Assembly: GCA_045628945.1 (NCBI GenBank)
Contig: JAZQQG010000020.1
Coordinates: forward strand, 1 to 64,000
From: RGIG4034 sp045628945
GTDB taxonomy: Bacteria; Bacillota; Clostridia; Lachnospirales; Lachnospiraceae
DNA length: 64,000 nucleotides
Direction: 5' to 3'
Both the position numbers and the translations under genes were made by a program. Numbering within the stretch: position 1 is the stretch's first letter; each line of letters opens with the position of its first letter. Of the stretch, positions 7,874 through 16,122 are shown piece after piece. A model generated the notes under the pieces. It worked only from the letters and a program-made list of their open reading frames with translations, had not been told where the DNA came from and did no database searches.

Positions 7874-9643
7874 GTGAATCTGTATAGAAAGAAAAGAAGT
7901 TTTTTGAGTAAGAAACCGAAGCTCGCAGGATTGTTTGATGTTTCTTTCGGTATTCAGAATGTGGTAAAAGAAGAAGAACCCCGGATTCCAAAAAAGGTGG
8001 GAGACGAAGAGGCAGTTGTAAAATGTACGAAGTGCGGTAAAAATGTGAATCGTGCGACGGTAATCAAGCGTCATTACATCTGCCCGGAATGCGGAGGGTA
8101 CTTTCGCATTAAAACCACGAATCGCATTAAACTGGTTGCGGATCCGAAGTCCTTTATTCCCTGGTTTGAGGGCAACGCGATTGAGAATCCCTTAGACTTT
8201 GCCGGCTATGAGGAAAAGTTAACGCAGGTGAAGGCGGATACCGGTCTGGACGAAGCCGTGACCATCGGTCAGTGCAAGGTATTCGGAGAAGAGATCGTTT
8301 TAGGCGTATGCGACTCCAAATTCTTAATGGGTAGTATGGGACATGTCGTCGGAGAGAAGATTACCAAGGCGGTGGAGCGTGCCATTGAATTGCGCCTTCC
8401 CGTATTCATTTTTTGCTGCTCCGGCGGAGCGAGAATGCAGGAGGGAATTGTCTCTCTTATGCAGATGGCCAAGACTTCGGCGGCATTGAAGAAACTGAGC
8501 GATGCCGGTCTTCTTTATTGTCCGATTTTAACCGATCCCACGACGGGAGGCGTTACTGCAAGCTTTGCTATGCTCGGCGATGTTATTATGGCAGAACCCG
8601 GTGCATTGATTGGTTTTGCGGGCCCCCGTGTCATTCGTCAGACCATCGGTCAGGAACTGCCCGAAGGCTTCCAGACCGCAGAATTTCTGGTAGAACACGG
8701 AATTATCGATGGAATCGTGGAACGTAAGAACCTTCGTAAGACGATTTACTTCCTGGTGAAAGCACACAGGTGCAAGGAAGGTCGTTATGCGGAGTTTGGG
8801 GAGATGGATTATAAGAACAGCCTCTCGGAAATTGTAAATGAGAGAGCCTGCATCTCCAAGGACTTAAGTGCCTGGGAAAAAATCAGAGCGGTCAGAAGTG
8901 TAGAGAGAGCCAGCTCTTTGGATTATATTGAAACCATCTTCGATCATTTTGTGGAAGCGCACGGCGATCGGGCCTTCCGTGACGACCCGGCGATTATCGG
9001 TGGAATCGGATTTATCGGTGGACAGCCCGTTACCGTTATTGCAGGCCATAAGGGACGCAACGTAAAGGAATGCAAGGAGCGTAATTACGGCATGCCGATG
9101 CCGGAGGGATATCGTAAGGCATTGCGACTCATGAAGCAGGCGGAGAAGTTCAATCGACCGATTGTGTGCTTCGTGAATACCCCCGGTGCTTTCCCGGGAA
9201 TTGAGGCCGAGGAGCGCGGTATGGGAGAATCCATTGCCAGAAATCTTCTGGAGATGTCTGCATTAACCGTGCCGGTTCTGTGTATTCTCATCGGAGAAGG
9301 CGGAAGCGGCGGTGCATTGGCAACTGCTGTCGGCAATGAGGTTTGGATGCTTGAGAATGCCACCTATTCCATTCTGTCGCCGGAGGGCTTTGCTTCCATT
9401 CTGTGGAAGGACGGTTCCAGAGCGCAGGAAGCCAGCGAGATTATGAAGATTACGGCGCAGGACCTCCATGAGCTTGGCGTAGTGGATAAGATTATTCCGG
9501 AGTTCGGCGGGGCCGATGATGTGACCAAGGTTGCAATCGGCGGTTGTATTAAGGAGAATCTCTGTGAGTTCCTGAAAAAGTATGAAGGACGCTCCAAGGA
9601 GGCAATCCGGGCCGAGAGATATGACCGGTTTCGTAAGTACTAA
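7874..9643 (+). CDS. accDA: Fused acetyl-CoA carboxylase carboxyltransferase (beta-alpha)
   Basis: One 589-residue frame contains both carboxyltransferase subunits. Residues 1 to about 300 match AccD: a four-Cys zinc ribbon (Cys51, 54, 70, 73) followed by the crotonase-like domain with FCCSGGARMQEGI and TDPTTGGVTASFAMLGD. From about residue 320 the sequence is AccA (RASSLDYIETIFDHFVEAHG, PGAFPGIEAEERGMGESIA, GEGGSGGAL). The enzyme transfers carboxyl from biotin on BCCP to acetyl-CoA, giving malonyl-CoA. In most Firmicutes the two are adjacent separate genes. Start is GTG 7874 with TAGGTGA six bases upstream. No stop, frameshift or SD is seen at the junction, so the fusion appears genuine. Confidence 0.93.
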   Translation: MNLYRKKRSFLSKKPKLAGLFDVSFGIQNVVKEEEPRIPKKVGDEEAVVKCTKCGKNVNRATVIKRHYICPECGGYFRIKTTNRIKLVADPKSFIPWFEGNAIENPLDFAGYEEKLTQVKADTGLDEAVTIGQCKVFGEEIVLGVCDSKFLMGSMGHVVGEKITKAVERAIELRLPVFIFCCSGGARMQEGIVSLMQMAKTSAALKKLSDAGLLYCPILTDPTTGGVTASFAMLGDVIMAEPGALIGFAGPRVIRQTIGQELPEGFQTAEFLVEHGIIDGIVERKNLRKTIYFLVKAHRCKEGRYAEFGEMDYKNSLSEIVNERACISKDLSAWEKIRAVRSVERASSLDYIETIFDHFVEAHGDRAFRDDPAIIGGIGFIGGQPVTVIAGHKGRNVKECKERNYGMPMPEGYRKALRLMKQAEKFNRPIVCFVNTPGAFPGIEAEERGMGESIARNLLEMSALTVPVLCILIGEGGSGGALATAVGNEVWMLENATYSILSPEGFASILWKDGSRAQEASEIMKITAQDLHELGVVDKIIPEFGGADDVTKVAIGGCIKENLCEFLKKYEGRSKEAIRAERYDRFRKY

Positions 9644-9647
9644 ATCG

Positions 9648-9677
9648 GACCAAAACAAATTCCGCTCTTTTTTGGTC
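9648..9677 (+). other. Hairpin between accDA and fabH
   Basis: GACCAAAA (9648-9655) pairs with TTTTGGTC (9670-9677) around a 14-base loop. There is no T tract after it, so it is more likely an mRNA processing or stability element than a terminator. It precedes fabH by 23 bases and may partly shelter the GGAAGG ribosome-binding region. Confidence 0.35.
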
Positions 9678-9700
9678 GGAAGGAAATGAGATATTAATTC

Positions 9701-10669
9701 ATGAAAATGCAGATTTTAGGAACCGGAAGCGCACTTCCGGAGAAAAAAATAACGAATGAGGATTTGACCCAATATATGGATACTTCCGATGAATGGATTC
9801 GCGAGCGAACCGGTATCGGGAGCAGACATATCAGTCAGGGAGAGACCGTAGCTTCCCTTGCGGCCAAGGCTTGTGAGAACGCCCTGGAAAATGCCGGCAA
9901 GAAGGCAGAAGAGGTGGAACTGATTGTGTTAGCTACCTGTTCGCCGGAAATGCTGATTCCCTGTGTTGCGTGTCAGGTGCAGGAGCGAATCGGAGCCGTG
10001 AATGCGGTGTGCTTCGATCTGAATGCGGCCTGCGCAGGTTTTCTTTTTAGCATGAATACCGTCTACTCCTATCTGGCAGCGGGACTCTATAAAAATGCAC
10101 TGATTGTGGGGGCTGAGGTATTATCCAAGATTGTGGACTGGAGCGATCGCGGTACCGCCATCCTGTTTGGGGACGGTGCGGGAGCGGTCTACGTGGAAGC
10201 AAATGAGGATGCGAAGGATGATTACTGCTTTGTTCAGCATGCAAACGGGACAAAGGGATCGGCACTTACCTGCAAAACGAGAGACCTTCGAAACCTGATT
10301 TATAAGGAGGAAGAGGAAAGCAAGTACGTTGCAATGGACGGTCGCGAGATTTTTCGGTTTGCGGTCAGTCAGGTTCCGGCTTGCATTGATGAAGCCCTGG
10401 CGAAGGCATCTATGACCTATCAGGATGTGGATTATTATCTTTTACATCAGGCGAACTTAAGAATTATTACTTCCATTGCCAAGAAGCTTGGCGAGGATGC
10501 AGAGAAGTTCCCGACCAATGTTGAGCGTGTGGGAAATATGTCCTCCGCCTGCATTCCGGTGCTTTTGGATGAATGTAACCGAAGCGGTATGCTGAAACGC
10601 GGTATGAAGCTCGTATTATCGGGCTTTGGTGCGGGGCTTACCTATGGTGCAACCGTAATGACCTGGTAG
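9701..10669 (+). CDS. fabH: 3-oxoacyl-ACP synthase III
   Basis: A 322-residue KAS III. Cys111 lies in CFDLNAACAGFLF, His249 in YYLLHQANLRI and Asn279 in VERVGNMSSACIP, forming the Cys-His-Asn triad. FabH condenses an acyl-CoA primer with malonyl-ACP and starts each chain. The segment after the Asn reads GNMSSACIP instead of the common GNTSAASIP, a mild deviation. Its position near the operon's 3' end, directly before the marR gene, is unusual; in many relatives fabH and marR come first. Confidence 0.95.
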   Translation: MKMQILGTGSALPEKKITNEDLTQYMDTSDEWIRERTGIGSRHISQGETVASLAAKACENALENAGKKAEEVELIVLATCSPEMLIPCVACQVQERIGAVNAVCFDLNAACAGFLFSMNTVYSYLAAGLYKNALIVGAEVLSKIVDWSDRGTAILFGDGAGAVYVEANEDAKDDYCFVQHANGTKGSALTCKTRDLRNLIYKEEEESKYVAMDGREIFRFAVSQVPACIDEALAKASMTYQDVDYYLLHQANLRIITSIAKKLGEDAEKFPTNVERVGNMSSACIPVLLDECNRSGMLKRGMKLVLSGFGAGLTYGATVMTW

Positions 10670-10680
10670 AGGGGGATGGA

Positions 10681-11118
10681 ATGAGTTATACAGGCAGTGG
10701 ATTGAATGAGATGTTAGTCAATCTGTTCAATCATGTGATGGACGTGGAATCCAGAGCGGTGATTACCGAGGAATACAAGGGTATCACCAATAACGATATG
10801 CATATCATTGAGGCAGTGGGAATTGATGCTCCAAGAAAAATGTCCGATATTGCCAAGCGTCTGGATGTTACGGTAGGAACTTTGACGACCAATATGAACG
10901 GCCTTGACAAAAAAGGCTATATCAACCGAGAGCGAAGCACCCGGGATAAGCGCGTGGTGCTGGTTACTCTTACGGAGCTCGGAAGAAAGGCCTTTTTTCA
11001 CCACAGAGATTTTCATAAGAACATGATCAAATCGGTGGTGGTAGGGCTTGACGATAACGAAAAACGTTTGCTGTATCGTTGCCTGATTAAACTGGATCGA
11101 TTTTTTGGAATTGTATAA
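10681..11118 (+). CDS. fabT: MarR-family regulator of fatty-acid synthesis (FabT-like)
   Basis: A 145-residue MarR protein. The winged helix is at about residues 50-95 (ITNNDMHIIEAVG, MSDIAKRLDVTVGTLTTNM) with the wing RERSTRDKRVVLVTLTELG, whose DKR-type basic residues are typical. It sits 11 bases after fabH as last gene of the operon. FabT represses fab genes when bound to long-chain acyl-ACP; the TTTGA-N3-TCAAA palindromes at 3183-3213 are the likely targets. The functional assignment is from context; the fold is secure. Confidence 0.85.
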   Translation: MSYTGSGLNEMLVNLFNHVMDVESRAVITEEYKGITNNDMHIIEAVGIDAPRKMSDIAKRLDVTVGTLTTNMNGLDKKGYINRERSTRDKRVVLVTLTELGRKAFFHHRDFHKNMIKSVVVGLDDNEKRLLYRCLIKLDRFFGIV

Positions 11119-11122
11119 GCGG

Positions 11123-11154
11123 AAAGCACTGAGCGGTTGTCTCGGTGCTTTTTT
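11123..11154 (+). terminator. Terminator of the fatty-acid operon
   Basis: AAGCACTGAG pairs with CTCGGTGCTT (one wobble) around CGGTTGT, followed by six Ts. Confidence 0.9.
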
Positions 11155-11194
11155 AATGCGTTTGGTTCCTTCTGCGTAATCTGCATGTAAATTG

Positions 11195-11236
11195 GAGTAA
11201 GTTACTCTAATCATGGGCGTGTTTTTATGGTAAAAT
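11195..11236 (+). promoter_or_regulatory. Promoter and palindrome upstream of the diguanylate cyclase
   Basis: An extended -10 element TGGTAAAAT (TAAAAT at 11231-11236) is preceded by the palindrome GAGTAA-G-TTACTC at 11195-11207, which sits where a -35 or an operator would be. Because the -10 covers the first in-frame ATG (11235), transcription would begin downstream of it, which supports the later start at 11289. Confidence 0.5.
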
Positions 11237-11288
11237 GAAAAATGGTATATTCTATCATAACATTGGTGCGAGAAAGCGAGAATCGAAC

Positions 11289-13436
11289 ATGGGCGCAGCA
11301 AATACAGACTATATTCAGGCAACCATCGAATTGTTTGGGTCCGTAGTATGTGTGGTGGTGGCTTTTATGCTACGAATCATCACCGGGAATAAAAAGAAGA
11401 GCGAGCATTATCTTTTGCATCTGTTGGCTGCAGTGTGTATTGCGCTGATTACGGACGCGGGATGGTATATTTTTGACGGCGATGCAAGTCTGTTCGGACG
11501 GATTGCCAACCGATTCTGCAACATGGCCATTTTCTTATGCATGCCGGCACAGTTGCTTTTCGCCCTGAACTTTATCAAGGAACTGTTGCGGGAAGAAAAG
11601 AAAGAGCCGAAGAAGGCCTTCTCATTTCTGGTGATACCGGTTCTTCTCGGTATGGTTCTGATTGCGGTTACGAATCCGGTGACCGGCTGGATGTACGGCT
11701 TCAGCGCAGGCAATGTCTATGCCCGTCATGACGGCTGGTATGTATATACCATACTAAGCGGTGTCGCCATTCTGATGATGAGCGGAATGTTGATTTTCTA
11801 CCGCAAGGGGTTGGCAGGACGCAAACGCCTGACCCTTCATATTTTTCTTCTGGCGCCGTTTGTGGGAATTGCGTTGCAGTTTGTCAATCTCGGCATCTCT
11901 TTCATTCAGTTGGGAATCGCCTTCGGTATTTTGATGGTGTTCTTAACCTACATTAACGATTGGTTGCGCAAGGAACGAAAGAAGAATAAAGCCGGAGAAG
12001 GAAATGAGAATTTCTGGCTCATTGAGTGTGTATTCCTCGTTATGATGTTATGTGTGTCAACCGCCATCGTCTCCTGCGTTCTTTCTGTTGATAATGTATC
12101 CAAGAAGAATTCAAAGCAGAGCAGTACGTCGCTTGCCCAGATGGTATATGAGACAGTGGACCGAGAACTGGAGGAGCCGATTCATGTGTCGAGAGTTCTG
12201 GCGGATTCGCCCTTGATTCGGGCTGCGGTATCCGAAGAGCATCTGGAGGGAAGCGAACTGGAGAAACAGATGTTGGAATATATGCGCGCACTCCGGGAGG
12301 ACTACAATTACCAGATGGTTTTCGTGGCTTCTGTGAAAACCAAGGCATATTATACCTACGAAGGCTTAAGCCGCTATATGGATGTGAAGCATGATGTGAA
12401 GGATGCCTGGTATCAGGATTTCGTGGATAAAAAGGTACGTTATGAGCTGAATGTGGATACCGATAAGGACAATAACATGGGCCTGGGCGTCTTCGTGAAC
12501 ATGTCGATTTACGATGGGCAGGGAGAATTGGTCGGAATCTGCGGTGTTGCGATGCCGATTGGCTCCTTAATTGATACACTGCGCACCTATGAGAATCAGT
12601 ACAATCTTGAGGCTACGCTGGTAAATAAGAACGGTGTGATCCAGGTGGATACCGATTGGGCCAAGATTGAGCATGTTTCCGTTGATCCAAGCATTTTGGA
12701 GGGAGCAAATTCACAACAATTTACTTATCAGCTCAATGTGCATGAGGCCAGACTGGTTCAGTATCTGGACGGGACGGAATGGTATCTGATTGTGGAGGAT
12801 CGCAATCCGAATAAATTAAATGTATTTTTCATTATTCTTCCAAGTCTGATTATTTATCTGATCGGCCTGGTTCTGATGATTCTGCTGATTGGTGTATTTT
12901 CAAGAAATGAGAAGCGCAGGACCGCAATGCTTCGCGAGAAAAAGCGTCAGGCGGAGCGGGACGGTATGACGGGACTGTACAATCGATACGCCTATGAGAT
13001 GGAGTTACTTACCATGCGGGAGGAGGGCTTCCCGGAGCAGTACTCCATTGTCATGCTGGATGTAAACGGCTTGAAGACGGTAAATGATACGATTGGTCAC
13101 ACGGCCGGTGATGAGCTGATCATCGGGGCGGCTAACTGTATACGGACTGCCTTTGAAAGCTTTGGAAAGGTCTATCGAACCGGCGGTGATGAGTTTATGG
13201 TGATTGCGTGCGGTGCAACAAAAGAGGTGGAAGCCTGTGCCGGGGAACTGGAAAGGATTACGGAAAAGTGGCGCGGCAAGGAAGTTGCGGAGCTTGCCAT
13301 CTCCTGTGGAATCGCATCCAATGAAAATTTCCCGGGCATGAGCTACGGGGATCTGGAGAAGCAGGCGGATAAGTTAATGTATGAGGCCAAGTCCGAGTAC
13401 TATCGAAGAACCGGAAAGGATCGCAGAACGCGTTAA
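11289..13436 (+). CDS. Membrane-bound diguanylate cyclase with extracytoplasmic sensor
   Basis: A 715-residue protein. It has a 7TM-like N-terminal block (about residues 10-230), another membrane span around 245-270, an extracytoplasmic sensor of dCache type (about 285-510), a membrane span near 520-545 and a C-terminal GGDEF domain with DGMTGLYNRYAYE and an intact RTGGDEF at about residue 630. It should make c-di-GMP from GTP. The RxxD inhibitory site normally five residues before GGDEF is absent, so product inhibition is probably lacking. An ATG at 11235 is in frame but overlaps the -10 box. Confidence 0.85.
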   Translation: MGAANTDYIQATIELFGSVVCVVVAFMLRIITGNKKKSEHYLLHLLAAVCIALITDAGWYIFDGDASLFGRIANRFCNMAIFLCMPAQLLFALNFIKELLREEKKEPKKAFSFLVIPVLLGMVLIAVTNPVTGWMYGFSAGNVYARHDGWYVYTILSGVAILMMSGMLIFYRKGLAGRKRLTLHIFLLAPFVGIALQFVNLGISFIQLGIAFGILMVFLTYINDWLRKERKKNKAGEGNENFWLIECVFLVMMLCVSTAIVSCVLSVDNVSKKNSKQSSTSLAQMVYETVDRELEEPIHVSRVLADSPLIRAAVSEEHLEGSELEKQMLEYMRALREDYNYQMVFVASVKTKAYYTYEGLSRYMDVKHDVKDAWYQDFVDKKVRYELNVDTDKDNNMGLGVFVNMSIYDGQGELVGICGVAMPIGSLIDTLRTYENQYNLEATLVNKNGVIQVDTDWAKIEHVSVDPSILEGANSQQFTYQLNVHEARLVQYLDGTEWYLIVEDRNPNKLNVFFIILPSLIIYLIGLVLMILLIGVFSRNEKRRTAMLREKKRQAERDGMTGLYNRYAYEMELLTMREEGFPEQYSIVMLDVNGLKTVNDTIGHTAGDELIIGAANCIRTAFESFGKVYRTGGDEFMVIACGATKEVEACAGELERITEKWRGKEVAELAISCGIASNENFPGMSYGDLEKQADKLMYEAKSEYYRRTGKDRRTR

Positions 13437-13476
13437 GCACGGTCCGAATGGAGACCGGCAGAAAAAAGGAGACAAT

Positions 13477-14163
13477 ATGAAGAGTATCGCAATTATTACT
13501 GCAAGAGGCGGAAGCAAGCGAGTTCCCCGCAAGAATATCAAAGAATTCTGCGGTAAGCCGATTCTGGCCTATTCGATTGAGGCAGCGAAAAGCAGTGGCT
13601 GCTTTGATACCGTTATGGTATCCACAGACGATGAAGAGATCGCCGAGATTGCTAAGGAATATGGTGCGGAAGTGCCCTTTTACCGAAGCCCCGAGACCTC
13701 CAATGATTATGCAACGACCTCTGATGTGTTGTTAGAGGTAATTGACGAGTATGAGAAAAGAGGAGCACAGTATGATATTTTATGCTGTATCTATCCGACG
13801 GCTCCCTTTATTACAGCTGAGAAACTTCGTGACGGAGTCGCGCTTCTTCAGAACGGAACGGCCGATACGGTGATTCCCATGGTGAGCTTTTCCTATCCGC
13901 CCCAGCGAGCATATCATCAGGTGGGCGATTATGTTTCTTTTGTGTCACCGGAATATGCGGATTCCCGTTCACAGGATCTGGAGAAACTCTATCACGATGC
14001 AGGACAGTTCTATATCACGAAGGTGGAGAATCTGAAGAAAAATAAGCGTATTGTGGTCGGAAAGATTCAGCCGATTGTACTTTCGGACCTGGAGGTTCAG
14101 GATATCGATACCGAGATTGACTGGAAACTGGCAGAACTGAAATATCGCTTAATTCATGAATAG
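13477..14163 (+). CDS. pseF: CMP-sugar synthase, PseF-like (pseudaminic acid cytidylyltransferase)
   Basis: A 228-residue cytidylyltransferase. The N-terminal ITARGGSKRVPRKNIKEFCG is the CTP-binding signature of the NeuA/PseF/KdsB family, and the end LEVQDIDTEIDWKLAELKY is typical of PseF/NeuA. The product would activate a nonulosonic acid with CMP for transfer to surface glycans or flagellin. No other pse or neu gene is in the window. AAAGGAG lies five bases before the ATG. Its 3' end overlaps the GH25 lipoprotein gene by 8 bases, so the two are coupled. Choice of PseF over NeuA is by overall resemblance only. Confidence 0.75.
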   Translation: MKSIAIITARGGSKRVPRKNIKEFCGKPILAYSIEAAKSSGCFDTVMVSTDDEEIAEIAKEYGAEVPFYRSPETSNDYATTSDVLLEVIDEYEKRGAQYDILCCIYPTAPFITAEKLRDGVALLQNGTADTVIPMVSFSYPPQRAYHQVGDYVSFVSPEYADSRSQDLEKLYHDAGQFYITKVENLKKNKRIVVGKIQPIVLSDLEVQDIDTEIDWKLAELKYRLIHE

Positions 14164-15226
14164 AGTAATATTTACGGAAAAAAAGAATAGAAATCGCTGG
14201 CGGTACTTGCTTCTATTGGTTGGGAGCGTAGTTATGTTAACCGCATGCGCTTCCGATAAAAAGCCGAAGGCCGAACCGGATGGAATCATCCGGACCGATG
14301 TGCCGGCCGAACCGATAGAAATTCCTGAGCCGGCACTCGAGACGGAGCCGACCAACCCTTCGGAGACTATATCGGAAAGCGAACCGGAAGCGGAGCCGAT
14401 CAACCCTTCGGAGATCATACCGGAATCGGAGCCGGCACAACCACAGGAGTGGTCGTTTCGGGATGTTCACGGAAAAGAATATACCGTAGAACTGCATGGA
14501 GACTGGCCCATGCAGCCGTATGATTCTACATTGTTTCAACACGACGGATATTATGTAAACTATGAGGATGAGGTTTACATAAGTAGATGCGGCGTGGATG
14601 TCAGCTCCTATCAAAAGTCGGTGGACTGGCAAGCGGTGGCAGCGGCCGGATACTCTTTTGCCATAGTACGAATTGGGTTTCGTGGCTACGGAGCCGCAGG
14701 TACCTTAAAGGAAGACCGGTACGCAACGGCCAATATTCACGGGGCAATGGAGCAGGGACTGGATGTCGGGGTGTACTTATTTGCTCAGGCGGTTTCCGAA
14801 GCAGAGGCGGTGGAAGAGGCAGAATTTGTCCTTGCGATTCTTGCAAGAGAGGGCATCACTCCGGAGGACCTTGCCTTACCCATTGTATACGATCCGGAGA
14901 CAATTGATAAAGAAACGGCTCGCACCAGGGATGTGACGGGAGAACAGCTTACGAAGAACGCACTGGCTTTTTGCAAGACGATTCGTGAGGCAGGATATCA
15001 GCCGATGGTCTACAGTAATATGCTGTGGGAAGCATATCATCTGGATCTCGGGGCCCTTGCAGGAGAGGAAATTCCCATCTGGTACGCCGATTATGAGGAA
15101 ATACCTCAGACACCTTATGCCTATGTGATGTGGCAGTATTCCGAACGCGCCCGGGTGCCGGGGATTCGCGGAGGTGTCGACACGGATATTCAACTGATTC
15201 CAAGAAAGCAGATTACGATAGAGTAG
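14156..15226 (+). CDS. GH25 muramidase lipoprotein
   Basis: A 356-residue secreted lipoprotein. A hydrophobic signal ends in the lipobox LTAC (Cys about residue 31). An acidic, Pro-rich linker with near repeats of the kind PSE(T/I)I(S/P)ESEP follows to about residue 100. The GH25 domain starts at CGVDVSSYQ (Asp near residue 147) and includes VYDPE (Glu near 247), IWYADY and MWQYS, all typical. GH25 enzymes hydrolyse the MurNAc-GlcNAc bond of peptidoglycan. The lipid anchor places it on the outer face of the membrane. It overlaps pseF by 8 bases and carries three copies of the GTTWACATAA motif. Confidence 0.9.
   Translation: MNRVIFTEKKNRNRWRYLLLLVGSVVMLTACASDKKPKAEPDGIIRTDVPAEPIEIPEPALETEPTNPSETISESEPEAEPINPSEIIPESEPAQPQEWSFRDVHGKEYTVELHGDWPMQPYDSTLFQHDGYYVNYEDEVYISRCGVDVSSYQKSVDWQAVAAAGYSFAIVRIGFRGYGAAGTLKEDRYATANIHGAMEQGLDVGVYLFAQAVSEAEAVEEAEFVLAILAREGITPEDLALPIVYDPETIDKETARTRDVTGEQLTKNALAFCKTIREAGYQPMVYSNMLWEAYHLDLGALAGEEIPIWYADYEEIPQTPYAYVMWQYSERARVPGIRGGVDTDIQLIPRKQITIE
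14551..14582. repeat. Inverted pair of the GTTWACATAA motif inside the GH25 gene
   Basis: TTATGTAAAC at 14551-14560 and GTTTACATAA at 14573-14582 face each other across 12 bases; a third copy, TTATGTTAAC, lies at 14232-14241. These belong to the dispersed motif described in the findings. Confidence 0.6.
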
Positions 15227-15237
15227 GAGAAACGAAT

Positions 15238-16122
15238 ATGAACTATATGCAGAAACATTTTACCGGAGAGCGTGCAATGTTTGACAGCCACGGGGTGACT
15301 TTCGAAGATTGTATCTTCGGGGATGGAGAGTCGCCTCTGAAGGAGAGCGGGGAAATTGCGCTGAAGAATTGTCTTTTTCAGTGGAAGTACCCTCTGTGGT
15401 ATTGCAAAAAAGTACAGGCTAAAGACTGCAAGTGGTTTGATATGGCTCGTGCGGGTGTCTGGTATTCCGATGATGTAACCGTAGAGACGGCCTTAATTCA
15501 GGCTCCGAAGAATTTTCGCCGTTGTAAGCGACTTGCTTTGACGGATGTAACCTTTACCAATGCGGCAGAGACGCTTTGGAACTGTGAGGAGGTTACCATG
15601 ACCCGCGTACAGGCCAAAGGGGATTATTTTGCAATGAACTGCAAGAATATGGTCATTGACGGGCTTCGGTTAGACGGCAATTATTCTTTTGACGGGGTAA
15701 AAAATGTGACGATTCGCAATTCCACCCTGCTTTCAAAGGATGCCTTCTGGAACAGCGAGAATGTGACGGTGGAGAACTGCTTTATCAGCGGAGAGTATCT
15801 GGGTTGGAATTCGAAGAATCTCACTCTGATAAACTGTACCGTTGAGAGCCTGCAGGGAATGTGCTATATCGACAATCTGGTGATGAAGAATTGTAAGTTA
15901 ATCAACACGACCCTTGCGTTTGAGTATGCGACGGTGGAGGCGACGATTGCCACGGGAATCGACAGTGTGCTGAACCCTTCCTCCGGAACCATTACAGCCC
16001 CTTATATCGGGGAACTGATCCTGGAACGCGACCAGATTGATCCGGAAAAGACCCGCATTGTCTGTGAGAAGATTGGGGCGACGGCGGAGTTCGTGCCCTG
16101 GAGGAAAAAGGATGAAGTATAA
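15238..16122 (+). CDS. DUF3737 family right-handed beta-helix-like protein
   Basis: A 294-residue protein made of short repeats of the type xNCxx...V, for example NSENVTVENCFISGEYLGWNSK, which suggest a right-handed beta-helix. The start (KHFTGERAMFDSHG) and overall pattern fit the DUF3737 family, whose function is unknown. TAGGAG lies seven bases before the ATG. It has no signal peptide. It overlaps the next gene, a PatB-type lyase, by 11 bases; DUF3737 genes are commonly next to such aminotransferases, which hints at a joint but unknown task. Confidence 0.8.
   Translation: MNYMQKHFTGERAMFDSHGVTFEDCIFGDGESPLKESGEIALKNCLFQWKYPLWYCKKVQAKDCKWFDMARAGVWYSDDVTVETALIQAPKNFRRCKRLALTDVTFTNAAETLWNCEEVTMTRVQAKGDYFAMNCKNMVIDGLRLDGNYSFDGVKNVTIRNSTLLSKDAFWNSENVTVENCFISGEYLGWNSKNLTLINCTVESLQGMCYIDNLVMKNCKLINTTLAFEYATVEATIATGIDSVLNPSSGTITAPYIGELILERDQIDPEKTRIVCEKIGATAEFVPWRKKDEV

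Noticed and set aside
11235..11288. ATG 11235 as start of the diguanylate cyclase
   Set aside because: The codon overlaps the extended -10 box, so it would not be in the mRNA; the next in-frame ATG at 11289 directly precedes the first membrane helix.
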